DNA of 64,000 nt from Luzula sylvatica (GCA_946800325.1 OX326956.1:25804857-25868856); one strand, 5' to 3'. Counted from the stretch's first letter, positions 20,565 to 33,291 are shown. Numbers and translations: made by a program. Notes: generated from the sequence alone by a model not told the origin.

Positions 20565-21876
20565 AATCAAGAGGATACTAAATTGCACACAAAAACAACT
20601 CCCAATCCTTTATTTAGGGATGCCTCTCAACCATAAAAAACCAAGGAAAATTGACTTCATCCCGCTTATCAAAAAAATACAATCAAGACTAGCGGGATGG
20701 AAAGGAAAATTCTTAACAATAGGTGGCCGCCTAACACTCGCTAAATCGGTCCTAAATTCGATCCCTACCTACTTCATGCAATGTTTTAAATTGCCAATTT
20801 GGTTAATAAAGGAAATGAACGAAATAACAAGGAAATTTTTATGGCGAGGTGACCAAAATTGTGTGGGCGCTAATTGTCTCGTCAATTGGAAAAACGTTTG
20901 CCTACCGAAAAAAAATGGAGCCTTAGGATTAATTGACCTCGAATCACACAACAACGCGCTTCTTCTCAAATGTCTTTGGAAAATATCGGTACAAAATCAA
21001 AGCATGTGGGGTCAAACCATATCCGAAATATACGGCATCAACCATGCCCGCAAACCTCCCCTCCATTCCCGCGAACCACCTATCTTTTTTCCTCAAGGAT
21101 CTCAAGAAACTACTACCTCTTTTCAACATAGCTTGCGTACGGAACCCGGCTACAAGCTCACCATTATGGCTCGGTAAGGAAGACACCTTCTCCACATCCG
21201 CGACCTACGCCCTAATCATCGACCCGGGTATTGAGTGCGATTGGAACACTAAACTTTGGAAAATAAAAGCTCCACTAAAAGTAAGGTTTTTTGGATGGCT
21301 CGCAATCCTAGGAAGAACATTGACTGGGGACAACCTAGCCAAGATGAATGTCCCGAATATACAATGATGCGTCAATTGCAATGCTACGGAGGAAACGGGA
21401 CATCACCTCGTGCTAGATTGCCCGTATGCCCGATGCGTATGGAGGGGGATCTCGGCACATCTTGACACGCCTTTGCACACAAAACCGACAATACTTCTCT
21501 CATGGCTAGCCAATAGAGCCAACCGAACCTCCAAGGAAAAAGGAAATTTCGATACTCTATTCTTAGCAACGATTTGGAAAATTTGGAAAGAAAGGAACGC
21601 ACGTATATTCGATGGAAAGAAAGCACCACCATCTATAACGATAGAAAAGGCTATTAACGAAGGCTCGAATTGGACGAAAAATTGCTAAAGAATCACCGGA
21701 AAAGCACGACTAACCGAGGAGTCCGTTGACCTCCCCTTCTCTTAAAAGTTTCTTTTTTTTCTTATTTTATTAGGGTATTACTTTTTACATATTCATGTAA
21801 AATATAAAAAACAACGTATTAAACTTGCTTTAATATATCAAAGAAGCAATGCTTCTTAATTTTTCAAAAAAAAAAA
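20565..21876 (+). mobile_element. 5'-truncated L1-type LINE, unit 1
   Basis: Flanked by a perfect 14-bp target duplication GAAACTATTTACAT (20,551-20,564 and 21,877-21,890). The 3' end is an A-rich tail preceded by a short hairpin AAGAAGC-AAT-GCTTCTT (21,841-21,857). The insertion is at the same site in unit 2, so it predates that duplication. It lacks the endonuclease and most of the RT. Confidence 0.9.
20620..21688 (+). pseudogene. LINE reverse transcriptase C-terminus and zinc-binding region
   Basis: The first part reads SRLAGWKGKFLTIGGRLTLA and PTYFMQCFKLPIWLI, the usual post-RT region of plant LINEs. A frame change near 21,050 is followed by LWKIKAPLKVRFFGWLAILG, a TGA after NVPNIQ, then CVNCNATEETGHHLVLDCP (zf-RVT cysteine/histidine pattern) and TIWKIWKERNARIFDGK. 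At least one frameshift and one nonsense codon. It once took part in target-primed reverse transcription. This copy lacks the copia LTR found at the same point (CCACC, 21,076-21,080) in units 0 and 2. Confidence 0.85.
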
Positions 21877-21890
21877 GAAACTATTTACAT

Positions 21891-23199
21891 TTCACAATCA
21901 AACTTTTAAAAATTTTTCTTATTTAATTATTTTCTTTTAGTTCATTATATTGTTTTATTCTTCTCTCCCATATTTATTGTATTACTGTATTACGACATAA
22001 ACAAATGAAGAAATATAATTGTTGTTGTGAAATTATAAAAATTAGAAATAAAATTAGAAGCAACACTATGGAAATGAGGAGGAAATTATGCAGATTTTAT
22101 TTCTTGAATTTGTATCTTTAGCATCACTACAAGTGAGATTTACATAGTATACAATATTCATCTACAAACATATACACATGTACACATATGTGTCATGACA
22201 TGGAGTATATATTTGACACAAACACACATATGAGTCATGTCATGAAGTATGCATTATACGCACACACACATATGTGACATGACATAAATACATGTATAGA
22301 CACATGTATATATGTGTAATGTATGTTACATACAATTATTTCATACAAAATAAACATAATAAATACATTCATATTTATAATACCGCTCGTTGAATGTATT
22401 TAATTTTGTACGCATAAAAAAAATGTCTCGTTGATTTTGTATGCATAAAAAAATTACCTCGTTAAATACTTTGTCTGGAAATACCTAGGGGGTGGAAATA
22501 TGGTGCAATGGGTACTTAGTCTCCCCTTTGAATGTCATTATTATGTATGTCTGAAGAAACAACTTCCTTAAAAGTGTTGCAAAAGAAGTGAATGTGTAGT
22601 ATAGAGTTTTTCTTTGATGTGTATATCATATACATGTGTCTGGTCAAAACTCTACTAGATAAAAAAAAGAAAAAATTGAAGAAAATAGAGTAAGTTCTTG
22701 TGCGCTACTTCTATTATATTTCATTTATATTGAATAAGTTAATACAAGCTAGAAATATTTGCCCTAAAGTTTATAAAACACTACTCTAAATACCTCTATT
22801 TCACACTTATATTAACTAATTACATCAATATAACTTTTTAATTTTCCAGAATATTAAAATCCTGAAACCATCATTTACTCTGTAACTCCTGGACTTTGAG
22901 GAATTTGATTTTAAGTTACTTGAACACTGAAATCTTTTCCTCCTTTTAACCTAGGAATGTATACCCTAGCTAAAATTTAATAGGACAAATATTCTAGTGA
23001 AGAAAAAAATACAATAGTATTATGTTTCATACGCATCATAAGTTGTCTCATTAAAAACATTATCAGGAAAATTCATTGAAATAAAACTATAATCAGATGC
23101 CTAATAATTAAAATATTAAAAGATTGTCATACACTAAGTAATACATGACTAACATGTGATTGATGGATAGAACATGCATTTCATGTACACATGTTATAG
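21891..23199. other. 3' flank of relic B, no gene seen
   Basis: AT-rich DNA similar to the flank downstream of exon 9 at 14,220-14,500 and 15,640-16,060 but without the hAT-like element: CACATATGTGTCATGACATGG near 22,185 is the unoccupied site. Its unit-2 equivalent, 54,394-55,567, has lost the segment around that site. Confidence 0.6.
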
Positions 23200-23300
23200 G
23201 AGATGCAAATGGTACTGGCTGACAGAAATTATTGGCTTATGTAAATATCACATGTTATCATTTGAATTCCACTCGGTCTAACTCTAGGTTAGTTACTAAT
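23200..23300 (+). pseudogene. MATE exon 7 relic C, unit 1
   Basis: Acceptor TTATAG, then GAGATGCAAATGGTACTGG corresponding to the start of exon 7. It is shortened and its 3' end decays before a donor. Its position just upstream of exon 1 of the full gene shows it is the tail of a preceding gene copy. Confidence 0.65.
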
Positions 23301-23315
23301 TGGTTTTCGGTCATT

Positions 23316-23790
23316 TATGCAAATCCGGATCCATATTTTTTGTCGGATATGACTCAATTCGGAACCGAACGGCTGGGATATTGAACAGATATAGATACGG
23401 TGTGGATATTATTAAATATGATACGGATCTTTCCCAAATATTAGAACGAATAACAATACATCATAACATATATAATATATTTTAAGTACATATAAACATA
23501 ATTTGAGAAATAAACAATCTCAATTATTATAATTAAACGTGATTGAGACTATAAATTTGTTAGAAATAATTAGTCTAGATCCATATCCAGATGCGGATAC
23601 CGAATACGGAGCTGCCTATCGGATCCGAAAAATACTCGCATCCAGATCCAGTACCAAAACCCAATATAGAATCGGAACAAAAATACTCAGATCCGGATTT
23701 CGATATTTTTCGGATACGATTCGGTCCGAACCATTTACAAACCTACCAGCAGGCGTATTACCTATACGGATCAGATCTATAGAAATAAAA
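23316..23790. repeat. Repeat rich in CGGATACG words upstream of MATE copy 1
   Basis: Many GGATCCG, CGGATAC and CGAACCG words, some inverted, without a coding frame. The counterpart is at 55,690-56,180. It occupies the presumed promoter region of the transporter, so any regulatory sequence there must lie within or between such repeats. Confidence 0.5.
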
Positions 23791-23874
23791 TATTCACTAA
23801 TAGTATGTTGACATGGCTTTTAAATTGGGGGGTATCTATCTTTCTTTGGTACAGCATTTTGTCTTGATCACTAT

Positions 23875-23884
23875 CGAGAGAGAG

Positions 23885-23928
<44 letters not shown>
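23875..23928 (+). repeat. (GA)n tract abutting the MATE copy 1 start codon
   Basis: GAGA repeats run directly into ATGGCAGAG. The unit-2 copy has a tract of different length (56,264-56,315). GA tracts in plant 5' leaders can be bound by BPC proteins (family knowledge); here the role is unknown. Confidence 0.85.
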
Positions 23929-23934
<6 letters not shown>

Positions 23935-24366
23935 GAGGAATGTGAAAAGTCCAATTCAAGGCTTTTATCTCCCCTTATTCCTGAAGAGGAAGAAAATAGT
24001 TTATCAAAGAGGATATGGACAGAGTCGAAGAAAATGTGGGTTGTGGCAAGTCCGGCCATCATAACCCGATTTGCAAACATGGGACTTCTGATCATCACAC
24101 AGGCGTTTGTGGGCCACATCGGTTCTCTTGAGCTCGCCGCATATGCTCTCTCTTTGACTGTTATTTATCGATTCGCCATGAGTATACTGGTAGGATTTAC
24201 TTTGCTTCAAATGTTTACTATCATGCATTACAGATGTTTCAACTTAGGAAGCCTCTCTCTCTATATATATATATCGAGTACTCTGGATATACGTTGAATA
24301 ATGTAATAAGAGAGTAACTATTTTGCACTTAATCCGTTCATGTCAGCTTATTTTGTTCCTCACCTT

Positions 24367-24505
24367 TAGAGGTGTAAACGGTTTGGATACGGTTCGGATA
24401 GTGGCCACATCAGATCCGTATTCATGTTATTTTTCGGATACGAATCAAGATACGAAACTATCCGAATCAGGATACGATTCAGATATTAAGCAGATACATA
24501 TACGG
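24367..24505. repeat. Short repeat starting GGTGTAAACGG in MATE intron 1, unit 1
   Basis: CGGATACG-rich sequence like that at 23,316-23,790. The unit-2 counterpart is at 56,756-56,895. No frame. Confidence 0.45.
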
Positions 24506-24604
24506 TTCAGTATTATAAATAACAAAAAAAAATTCCTATATTAAAACGAGCATTATGATAAATTACATATCAAATGACATAACAAAATATGTTGACGAAA
24601 GAAA

Positions 24605-25643
24605 TGTTGGGAATTCACCCGTCCCCGGGCCCGCGCAGCGGATTTGAAGGTCCGGTCCGGTTCCCAAAATCCAAGATCACGCCATGACTTCGAGGGTACG
24701 ATGCAATAGAAGGATTGACGATTACCAGCGTGAAATTGATCACGCACGACGGGTTGATCGCTCGCATCCTTTCCTTCTCCGGTGTCACGCTGGTGACTTG
24801 CCCGTGCGTCCCATACCACACGTCTCCCACCGTCTTGACACGCCTCCGATTGTCTTTCGTGCGTCCCACGTCCACACTCTTCCACAGCCAACAGTTTTGC
24901 TCCTTCGGTTTGATCACAATCGGAGAGCCACAAGTGTCGCTCCACTATTTGTATCCACCGTGAGTCGGAGTTCGTCGGTCGCGGATGCAACTGTCTAGAC
25001 GAAGCACCGGCGAACTTGCTTGATTAGATCAATTCTCACTCTTCGGTTGTCTTTCTTCACACTCTTTCACTCTCATGAAAGATGTATCTTTATATTTCTG
25101 GATTATTCTGAATAATACCATAGATTGATCTGAATGATCTGGTCTGGAGAGAGAGAGAGAGAGAAACATCGTATTTATATCATATAGGATAAAGATGGGC
25201 CAAAAGGCATGTATATCCAATATACACCCTTTCACACAGAAAACTGCAGACACCCTTTGAGTATTCTGTTGAAACGAAAATATTAAATCGTCCCAACCGA
25301 CTTTGAACATTCACGAAAGTAGTAGATAATCTTATTATATTTCCAACCCAATTGGATCTGGCCCAATTGGAGTTCGGATGGGAAAGTTACGGACGTTTTA
25401 CTAACTGTATGTTAAACAGTCGCACCCTTTCGGTATTCCATTAAAACGACACTGATACTTCGCTCAAATGAAAAAAATTTCTATATGAAAGTTATAGTTA
25501 ATCTTATTATCTATCTAACTGAATTTGAAGCATTCAAATTGGATATGCCAGTTTTATCAAACTGTTTCTTATGCCTACGGATGCGTACGTTCGTTTATCC
25601 TTGTGTATACTTTTACGGTTGATCCGAAACTGTATTTCTTTCA
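24605..25643 (-). repeat. 3' LTR of copia-2
   Basis: 1,039 bp; on the plus strand it runs TGTTGGGAATTCACCCG ... TATTTCTTTCA. It is followed by the polypurine tract (minus strand GAGTGGGAGAC). It differs from the 5' LTR by scattered substitutions and by a much shorter GA tract (25,148-25,163). Confidence 0.9.
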
Positions 25644-28600
25644 GTCTCCCACTCAATTTCAGATCTACCTAAAAGGTACTCATGCATATCCAATATGCAC
25701 GATTTTAGAGAATATAGCTCGCGTATTAAAATACCAAGCCATGCACATCTTATGTGCCAATTTTATAATCAAGCCCGACTTAGTACGACTCGTTATGTGA
25801 CCATGTAGGTTCGGTTAACGATGGCAGTAGGCTGTTTCCAAAGCACTACAATCCCATGAGCGGGATCTAGTCACTCCATCATGGCTACCCATGTTAACAC
25901 GAAAAATGATTGTGATCATTGTGCCTATCTCGAATAGCGGTTATTAGTTCTCTTGTTAGCGATATCCGTTAATCAAAAGGCATGGTGGTAGTCATCCTTA
26001 TAATTTGATTAACTATACTTATTCCTCGATTCCGAACTGATTTAACAATTTCATTCGACAAACACCTTTGTCCTGTGATTAGCAAAACACAATCATCTCC
26101 TCGGCTAACGTACTAGTGTACGCGTTCAGTCTATTCCCTTGTAATAGAAATACTTATCTCTTAAACAAACTGACCCGCGACTAGGGATGTTTAGAAATGA
26201 AACTTTAGGTGTGACGGTTTTGCAGCACATAATCCTCAATTATGCTGACGTCTATACAAGCTCAAATCAGGGTTCGTGTAATCAAATTACACAACCCGCA
26301 CACAGTTGTCATATAAGGTGAATGCATAAAAATTTAAGTAAACAAAATTTTTAAAAGGGATGCATTCATATGGATTAAGTATTTGGGTGATGCAACGTTT
26401 ACCTATGGGTATCTCCATACCCACAACCTGCGAGGACTATCGTATTAGATAACTAAACTCTACTCTCTTCTTCCTCCTCTAGGTATCTCATACCCATAGT
26501 CATCGCATGACAGTCACGCGCGACTAGAGAGAGCGGTTTTGTAAACGGGTCCGCACGTTCCCGCTAGTGTTAATCTTCATCAGGTTTGGAACATTTCCAA
26601 TACCTACGATCACATCTTTTCATAAAATTTTATGGATCAAATGAAATTTCCAGAGTATTGGCTAGAAGTGGTTTTGACCTCGGCATTTTTGGCTTGTACT
26701 ATTGCGTATCACGCAATACACAACCATAACTCCGATAACTCGTGACTACTCGAGTTTGGTCATGTTTCCTTGATCCATACCGCTTCCTTTTGCGATTAAT
26801 AACCACAATATACTCGCCTTCGTAAATAGAACCATAAACTATTGGTCATGTGGAACCTTTCCACATGACCGTGTTTTCGTTTAAGCAAAACATGTACACA
26901 CTTTGTGATCGAAAGTCGTGCTACATATTTGGACGTGCCATATTTGGAAACTGTTGTTGTTATAACTCTTTATAACTAACACGTCCTCCACACCATTATA
27001 GATAAAACAAAATCCTGAATTCTTTCGCAAAGTATTCAAGGATAAACTTCACCGCTATCAATACAAATCCCGATGGTTTAAATATACATAACCATTATGT
27101 ATATATATGTATAACCATTATACATTCACAAGAGTTAGTCTCATATAATCGCATTACATTCAAACTCGTGTGATTCCCTTGGATTTTATTGACGATGAAT
27201 TAGACGCTCTATGTGTACGACGTATAGTCACATACATATCATGACAGATATAATAGATCCTCACATCAAATGTAAAGCATCATATTATTATTTTTTTCGC
27301 CCTATTTGATGTCTCACATCGAGCCGTAGAAAATTTCTGTCATTCGACATTTCGATTTAACTCCTCCAAGGAGTTATATGTTGAAAACCATTTTCAACAA
27401 TATGTCGATATATGTGTGATAATATAGAACGAGGAACTTCTCAGATCTATCATATAGATCTTCACGCTTAATTCATAAGCGGTTTCGTCTAAATCCTTTG
27501 TCGTTACAAGAAATATGACGTGGCTCCCACTAACCTTCATGTATACACAAAGTTTCCATTCATTCCGACAATTTTATAACAGTTTATAATTTCGTCAAAA
27601 CGAATTTTCCAATTCCGAGAAGTTTTTTCTAATCCATCATATGGATCGTTAAAGCGTGCATATCCTATCCCCGATTCTTATGAATCGACAAAACTGTAAG
27701 GTTGTGTCAAGTACACATCCTTTCATGAAATTTCTGTTAAGAAATTCGGTTTTGACATCCATTTTACCACATCACATAGTCATAATACGCGACAATGGAA
27801 AGCAGAATTTTGAGAATGTGAAAGCATGGCAACATGCGAAAACGTTTCTTCATAGTCCAACTACGAATTACTTGAAACTCTTCGCTACGAGCCTCACTTT
27901 GCATATATGCTAATTCCTATCCATGTAGGTTCTTCACCTTGAAAACCCATTCACATTTCACGGGTCTGACCCTGAAAGTAATGAAATCAAGTTATAAACT
28001 TGATAATTTACACGGATCGAATCTCAGATTTTATGACACCTTGCCATGTTGAACCGTTACTTTTCATAGCATCCTTGTAGGATATCGAATCATCATATGA
28101 TTTCGATCTATCATCATTAGCAAGAATAAATCCGTATTTACCGACTTATGATATAGCCTACTTGATCTACGAAAAATTCCTTTGTGTGTTCGACTCGTAT
28201 TCATCAACTCCTGATAAAGTCGTGTCAACTTTCATCGGTACAATGTTCATTTTCCAGATCTCGAACTCTTTCGAGATTTATTCTACTCCCACTAGCCCGC
28301 ATAGAGATAAGCAACATCAAGTTCCAAACTTGTGCGCATCCTGTCCTCCTCTAAGACGGCATCTCTTCGAGCCATGAAAATCTCATTTTCGTCGGGATGT
28401 TAGAACTAATGCCATTTAGTTTCCTTAAGGATATATGATAAACGAATAATTTCAGATTTTGGATTGAGTTTAACCGAAACAAATTTCGAAATATACTCAC
28501 ATCCTCAAATATGTACAAATGACAACTTCGGAACCATTCCGATCATATCTCATATGGCGTCTTTTGTACCGATTAGAAGGTTTATGGTTCATATCTCATA

Positions 28601-31095
28601 TGTAACCATTCATTAGTGCCGCTGTCTCAAGGGCGTATCCCCAAAATATTTTTGGGAAATCCGTGTGACTTATCATTTATCGAACCATGTCCAACATGCG
28701 TTCATTTCCTCTTTTCGGACACATCTCAATGTTCCGAATAAAGGTAATCATGAAAAGATTCCACAATCATAAATGATCATCAATACTCATAACTCAAATA
28801 TCTCCTCTTCGATCCTATCGAAGTGCGTAACTCAAATACTCGCCTTCTCGATCCCATCGAAAGGGCTTTGATTTTCGTGCTTAGTCGATTTTGTATTTTG
28901 TTTTGAAACTCTTTGAACCTTTCAAAAGTCTCCGTTTCGACACGCATTAAACATATATTACCGTATCTACTTTAACCGTCCGTAAACATAACAAAATACC
29001 GATAGCCTCCTCTTGCCTCGGAATTTATCGGAACATTTACATCTAAATGTAATTTCCAATAATTTGTTGGATCTTTCTCCAACCTTTGGAGAATGATGCC
29101 CTTTGTCATATTGCCTAATAAATAAGTATCGCATCAATCAATCGAATCTAATTCGAATGATTCAAGCAATTCATCATATGGAATCTAGATTCGCGTATCT
29201 CATTCATATGGCTAAGACGGCAATGCCAAAAGAAGCAATCAACTTCTAGGTTTAATCCTCCTAGGATTTCACCGTTCTTTGAGTCATTAGTTTGGACAAC
29301 TCCTTGTCCGAAATTTCTGTTTGGAAAACAATTTCCCAAAATACCCTTAGACATTTATTTCTTTCGATCCCGCATTTGAATTACAAGGACATCCACGCAT
29401 CTCAATGCTCTGGATTCCTCGGATGCTCCAAGCATCTCCTATTCAAATTTACATCACATCTCATGCAATTCCGGGATCGACTTATCTATCGAATGCATAT
29501 GATATTCGGTCACGAAGATCAAATCTCGTACCATCAACACACGAGTGTTAATCAAAGACCCATAAGGCATCTCAAAATTAACCTACTCTTTGAGCCGTAT
29601 TGAACCATTCAACGCACTCTAGCTCTTGAAATTTGCGTTTTTCTTTCATATACACTCGAATTCTCAAAATAATTTTGAGAAATTTGCGTCTATACATGCC
29701 ACCACAAGGCACGTAATATTGTTCGATTCCTTCTTAAAGTGTATCGAACCTGGTTTTCTCTAAAGCCAAAGCCTCGAGCCCAGAATCTACCATTTTCGTG
29801 TCCAACACGTTCCTTTAAGTCTAAGAACTATTCTTCGACTATCAAGGTTAATTACGGTAATTCCAGCCCAAAAGCTATCTATTATATCGATCTCATCGAT
29901 ATATTTGGTGTTGCTAGAAAACATAATTCTAAACGGATGATGAAGATTAAGCTCCTAACCGTGCGTACTTAATCTATATGCTTATATGATGCTTATATGA
30001 TAGTGTTATTTTATCGAATCGATAACCCTCATACCGATACGGGACTCCAAATCCATAACACTCAAGACCCATATATCACGATCCTCCCATAAGTTGCTTT
30101 GGCAGACTAGTGGGATCTCGCTATTTAGGTAGGATTATATCCAATCGCATCATATGCGACTCTTGAACCTTTTATAGGATTTCGGTGATGGATCGTATCA
30201 TATACAATCCCATTTCCGTGTGTGCATCCTATCTATGCCCCGAACTTCCAATCAAGTCGGCTTTGACCATAACCCTTATTGGCTTGAACGGTTAAGTCAC
30301 AACCATACTCAACGTATCGTTCAAATAAACTACTAATAAGTCGGATTTGGCCTTAACCCTTACCAGTCCCTATTTAACGCTTGCCACCCCGTCGATAGCT
30401 ACAATAACCCATGTCAGCTTTGGCCTTAACCCATGTGAGACGTAGTACCGAACATAGTGGTTGTGAATATGGAAGGCATTTCCATGACTTAAATATTATG
30501 AGGGATCATGACATTCATGTTTCTAAATTCGTGACATAATCACATTATATCACTATCACAAGATTTTCAAAATGCATATGATTTGTTTAGGGAGACTAAT
30601 TATTCTATATAATAAATTATATTATATGCTAGTATGTTTGATGCCGATCAAATCGATATAAAGAACTCAAAACTCCGAGTTTCGTAGCCAAAGTTATCGC
30701 GAAAACAAAATCAGCATCCATAAGGGGTCACTGCGTTGAGACAGTACCACGGGGCGCGTCCGGGGGGGAGGGGGGGGGGGGGTCAAAATCTACGTCCGGG
30801 ATGCGTCCGGGTGGCCAAAAACTGCCCCCGGGGCGGCAGAAAAACAGTTTTTCTGCAGATTTCGCCGTTTCTTCCGTTTTCGCTCGTTTCTAAAAGGATA
30901 AATCATTAAACTTTTTCACGATCATTCCTAGATACTCTCAATCAACTTTTGATTGATCTCTAGTAAATTCCACTTGTGATTTGAACGAAACTTTGATTCT
31001 CTATATGTAACATCATGCAAACGGGTACGAACTTTGATAACCCGTGCGTATATCAAATATACGACTATGATTCGACCCTCGAATTGATGGCGATC
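25644..31095 (-). pseudogene. Decayed copia-2 internal region (gag-pol remnants)
   Basis: Patches align with copia-1: RT around 27,480-27,960 (compare 8,100-8,560), integrase around 28,380-28,980 (compare 8,970-9,500), the gag/zinc region around 29,100-29,950. Frequent indels and substitutions destroy every frame; the longest open frames are about 100 codons and are not gag-pol. The divergence from copia-1 here is far larger than the divergence between this element's two LTRs. Confidence 0.8.
30722..30853. other. GC-rich block in the copia-2 leader replacing the copia-1 motif array
   Basis: Repeats of GCGTCCGGG and CCCCCGGGGCGG, with a run of 21 bases (30,762-30,782) that are all G but one. 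The sequence on both sides matches copia-1 on both sides of its 14-bp motif array. The plus-strand G-run could form a G-quadruplex. Confidence 0.8.
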
Positions 31096-31107
31096 GCTCT
31101 GATACCA
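31096..31107 (-). other. Primer binding site (initiator tRNA-Met) of copia-2
   Basis: The minus strand reads TGGTATCAGAGC one base after the 5' LTR end. Confidence 0.9.
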
Positions 31108-31108
31108 C

Positions 31109-31665
31109 TGTTGATAATTCACCCGTTCCCGGGTCCGCGCAGCGGTTATGAAGGCCCGGTCCGGTTCCCAAAATCCAAGATCACGCCATGACTTCGAGGG
31201 TAGGATGCAATAGAAGGATAGACGATTACCAGCGTGAAATTGATCACGCACGACGGGTTGATCGCTCGCATCCTTTCCTTCTCCGGTGTCATGTTGGTGA
31301 CATTCCCGTGCGTCCCATACCACACGTCTCCCACCGTCTTGACACGCCTCCGGTTGTCTTTCGTGCGTCCCACGTCCACACTCTTCCACAGCCAACAGTT
31401 TTGCTCCTTCGGTTTGATCACAATCGGAGAGCCACAAGTGTCGCTCCTCCACTTGTATCCACCGTGAGTCGGAGTTCGTCGGTCGCGGATGCAACTGTCT
31501 AGACGAAGCACCGGCGAACTTGCTTGATTAGATCGATTCTCTATACCGAGAAAAACTCCTTTTTCTCGGTCTTTCTCTCTTCACACTCTTTCACTCTCTT
31601 GAAAGATGTCTCTTTATATTTCTGGATTATTCTGAATAATATCATTTATTGATCTGAATGATCTG

Positions 31666-31724
<59 letters not shown>

Positions 31725-32219
31725 AACATCCTATTTATATCATATAGGATAAGGATGGGCCAAAAGGCATGTATATCCAATATACACTCTTTCACACAGA
31801 AAACTGCAGACACCCTTTCAGTATTCTGTTGAAACGAAAATATTAAATCGTCCCAACCGACTTTGAACATTCACGAAAGTAGTAGATAATCTTAATATAT
31901 TTCTAACCCAATTGGATCTGGCCCAATTGGAGTTCGGATGGGAAAGTTACGGACGTTTTACTAACTATATGTCAAACAGTCGCACCCTTTCGGTATTCCA
32001 TTAAAACGACACTGATACGTCGCTCAAATGAAACATATTTCTATATGAAAGTTCTAGATTATCTTATTATCTATCTAACACAATTTGAACCAATAAAAGT
32101 GGAGTTTCCCACTAAAAGTTATGCCAGTTTTACCAATCTGTTTCTTATGCCTACGGACGCGTACGTTCGTTTATCCTTGTATACAATTTTACGGTTGATC
32201 CGAAACTGTATTTCTTTCA
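31109..32219 (-). repeat. 5' LTR of copia-2
   Basis: 1,111 bp; begins TGTTGATAATTCACCCG and ends TATTTCTTTCA on the plus strand. A (GA)n tract at 31,671-31,720 accounts for part of its greater length compared with the 3' LTR. Confidence 0.9.
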
Positions 32220-33032
32220 AGAAATCATTTGTCCCAAGTAATATTAAAAAAAAAAAAAGTTGGCAAAACACATGTAATCCGACTAGGAGCCATTTAGGAA
32301 TTAGTTGGTATGGAGCCTAAGTTTTTATTCCTTCTTGCAAAACACATGTAAATCCATATATTTTTCTCTTTAATATATCAACAAGTCAACCAGGTATGGA
32401 AATTGCTATCCTTACTTAAAAAATATATTAAAAGAATTATAAAAAATGATGAACACACTTAATTAATGGAAAATATAACATGCTTCCAAACACACTATGA
32501 TACTCCTGATTTGTTAAGTGAGGATGTTTAATTAGATTAATTAGTTTTTTTTAATTTAAATCAATTAAAATAAATACTGATTTGAGGATTAATCACTCCA
32601 ATCAATTCATTAAAACATCATCGATTGACGCATTAAGAATATCCATGAAGAATGTAGGAGGCTCCACATATAACCCCATAATTAAATGGTTATTAACAAA
32701 AAAAACACACAATTAACGGTTAATAATATATTAAAAAAATATTTGAACAAAAATATATATATATGTGTGTCATACACTAAGCTTTTCGAAAATCGTTGTA
32801 TTTGTATCGTATCCTAAGCTTTTCAGTCAAATTTGAACAAATTATATGCGTTTTTCAGCAAAATTACATATTTTTCAGTGTAATTCGAGCAAATTATAAG
32901 CATTTTCAGTAAAATTTGAGCAAACTCAAGGAGATCATAAACAATTTTTTTAAAAAACCAGTGTTTCTGGCAAGAGAGTTTCAACATTTGAAGTAACATG
33001 AAATATGTTATTTTTTTAGTTTCAAAGTTTTG

Positions 33033-33291
33033 GAGAGTTCTATCATACAACCTTTTACAAGAATATTGTGGATATTTTAGCAATTAATTATATTTGTAAA
33101 AGAGTGTACATAAAATTTATTTTTTAAAGGCATTTTTGTTTAAATGAACAACAAAAAATTTCAATTTAGTCAAACATTAATTAATAAATATATTTGATAT
33201 CTTACTTTAAATATTTATAAATGGATAATTACTCGAAATACCTTTGAAAATGGATGTATGATAAAAAAAATTGTATATGATAGAAGCCCCC
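33033..33291. mobile_element. MITE of Mutator-like type in MATE intron 1, unit 1
   Basis: 259 bp with inverted ends built on TTCTATCATACA / TRTATGATAGAAGCCCCC, flanked by 9-bp near-identical duplications AAAGTTTTG and AAAGTTATG. The orthologue is at 58,982-59,229 and an independent insertion in inverse orientation is at 43,972-44,232. A 9-bp TSD is typical of MULEs. Confidence 0.8.

Larger units (their letters stand above)
24605..32219 (-). mobile_element. Copia retrotransposon 2, full length with decayed coding region, in MATE intron 1
   Basis: Flanked by AGAAA at 24,600-24,604 and 32,220-32,224. Unit 2 has the empty site GACGAAAGAAATCATTTG with a single AGAAA (near 56,985-57,000). LTRs at both ends, primer binding site, polypurine tract and an internal region alignable to copia-1 but without usable frames. 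It lies antisense to the transporter gene. The insertion happened after units 1 and 2 separated. Confidence 0.92.

Noticed and set aside
23539..23811. Plus-strand 90-codon frame upstream of MATE copy 1, conserved in unit 2
   Set aside because: It lies within the CGGATACG-rich repeat, and its conservation follows from recent duplication, not selection.
24553..24990. Minus-strand frame of 145 codons, also at 30,928-31,494 and partly at 12,575-12,925 and 52,671-52,994
   Set aside because: It recurs in every copia LTR of the family with frame-breaking differences and has no known domain; it is LTR sequence.
32823..33083. Minus-strand 86-codon frame in MATE intron 1
   Set aside because: It is AT-rich, composed of repeated TTTTCAG-type sequence, and broken in unit 2.
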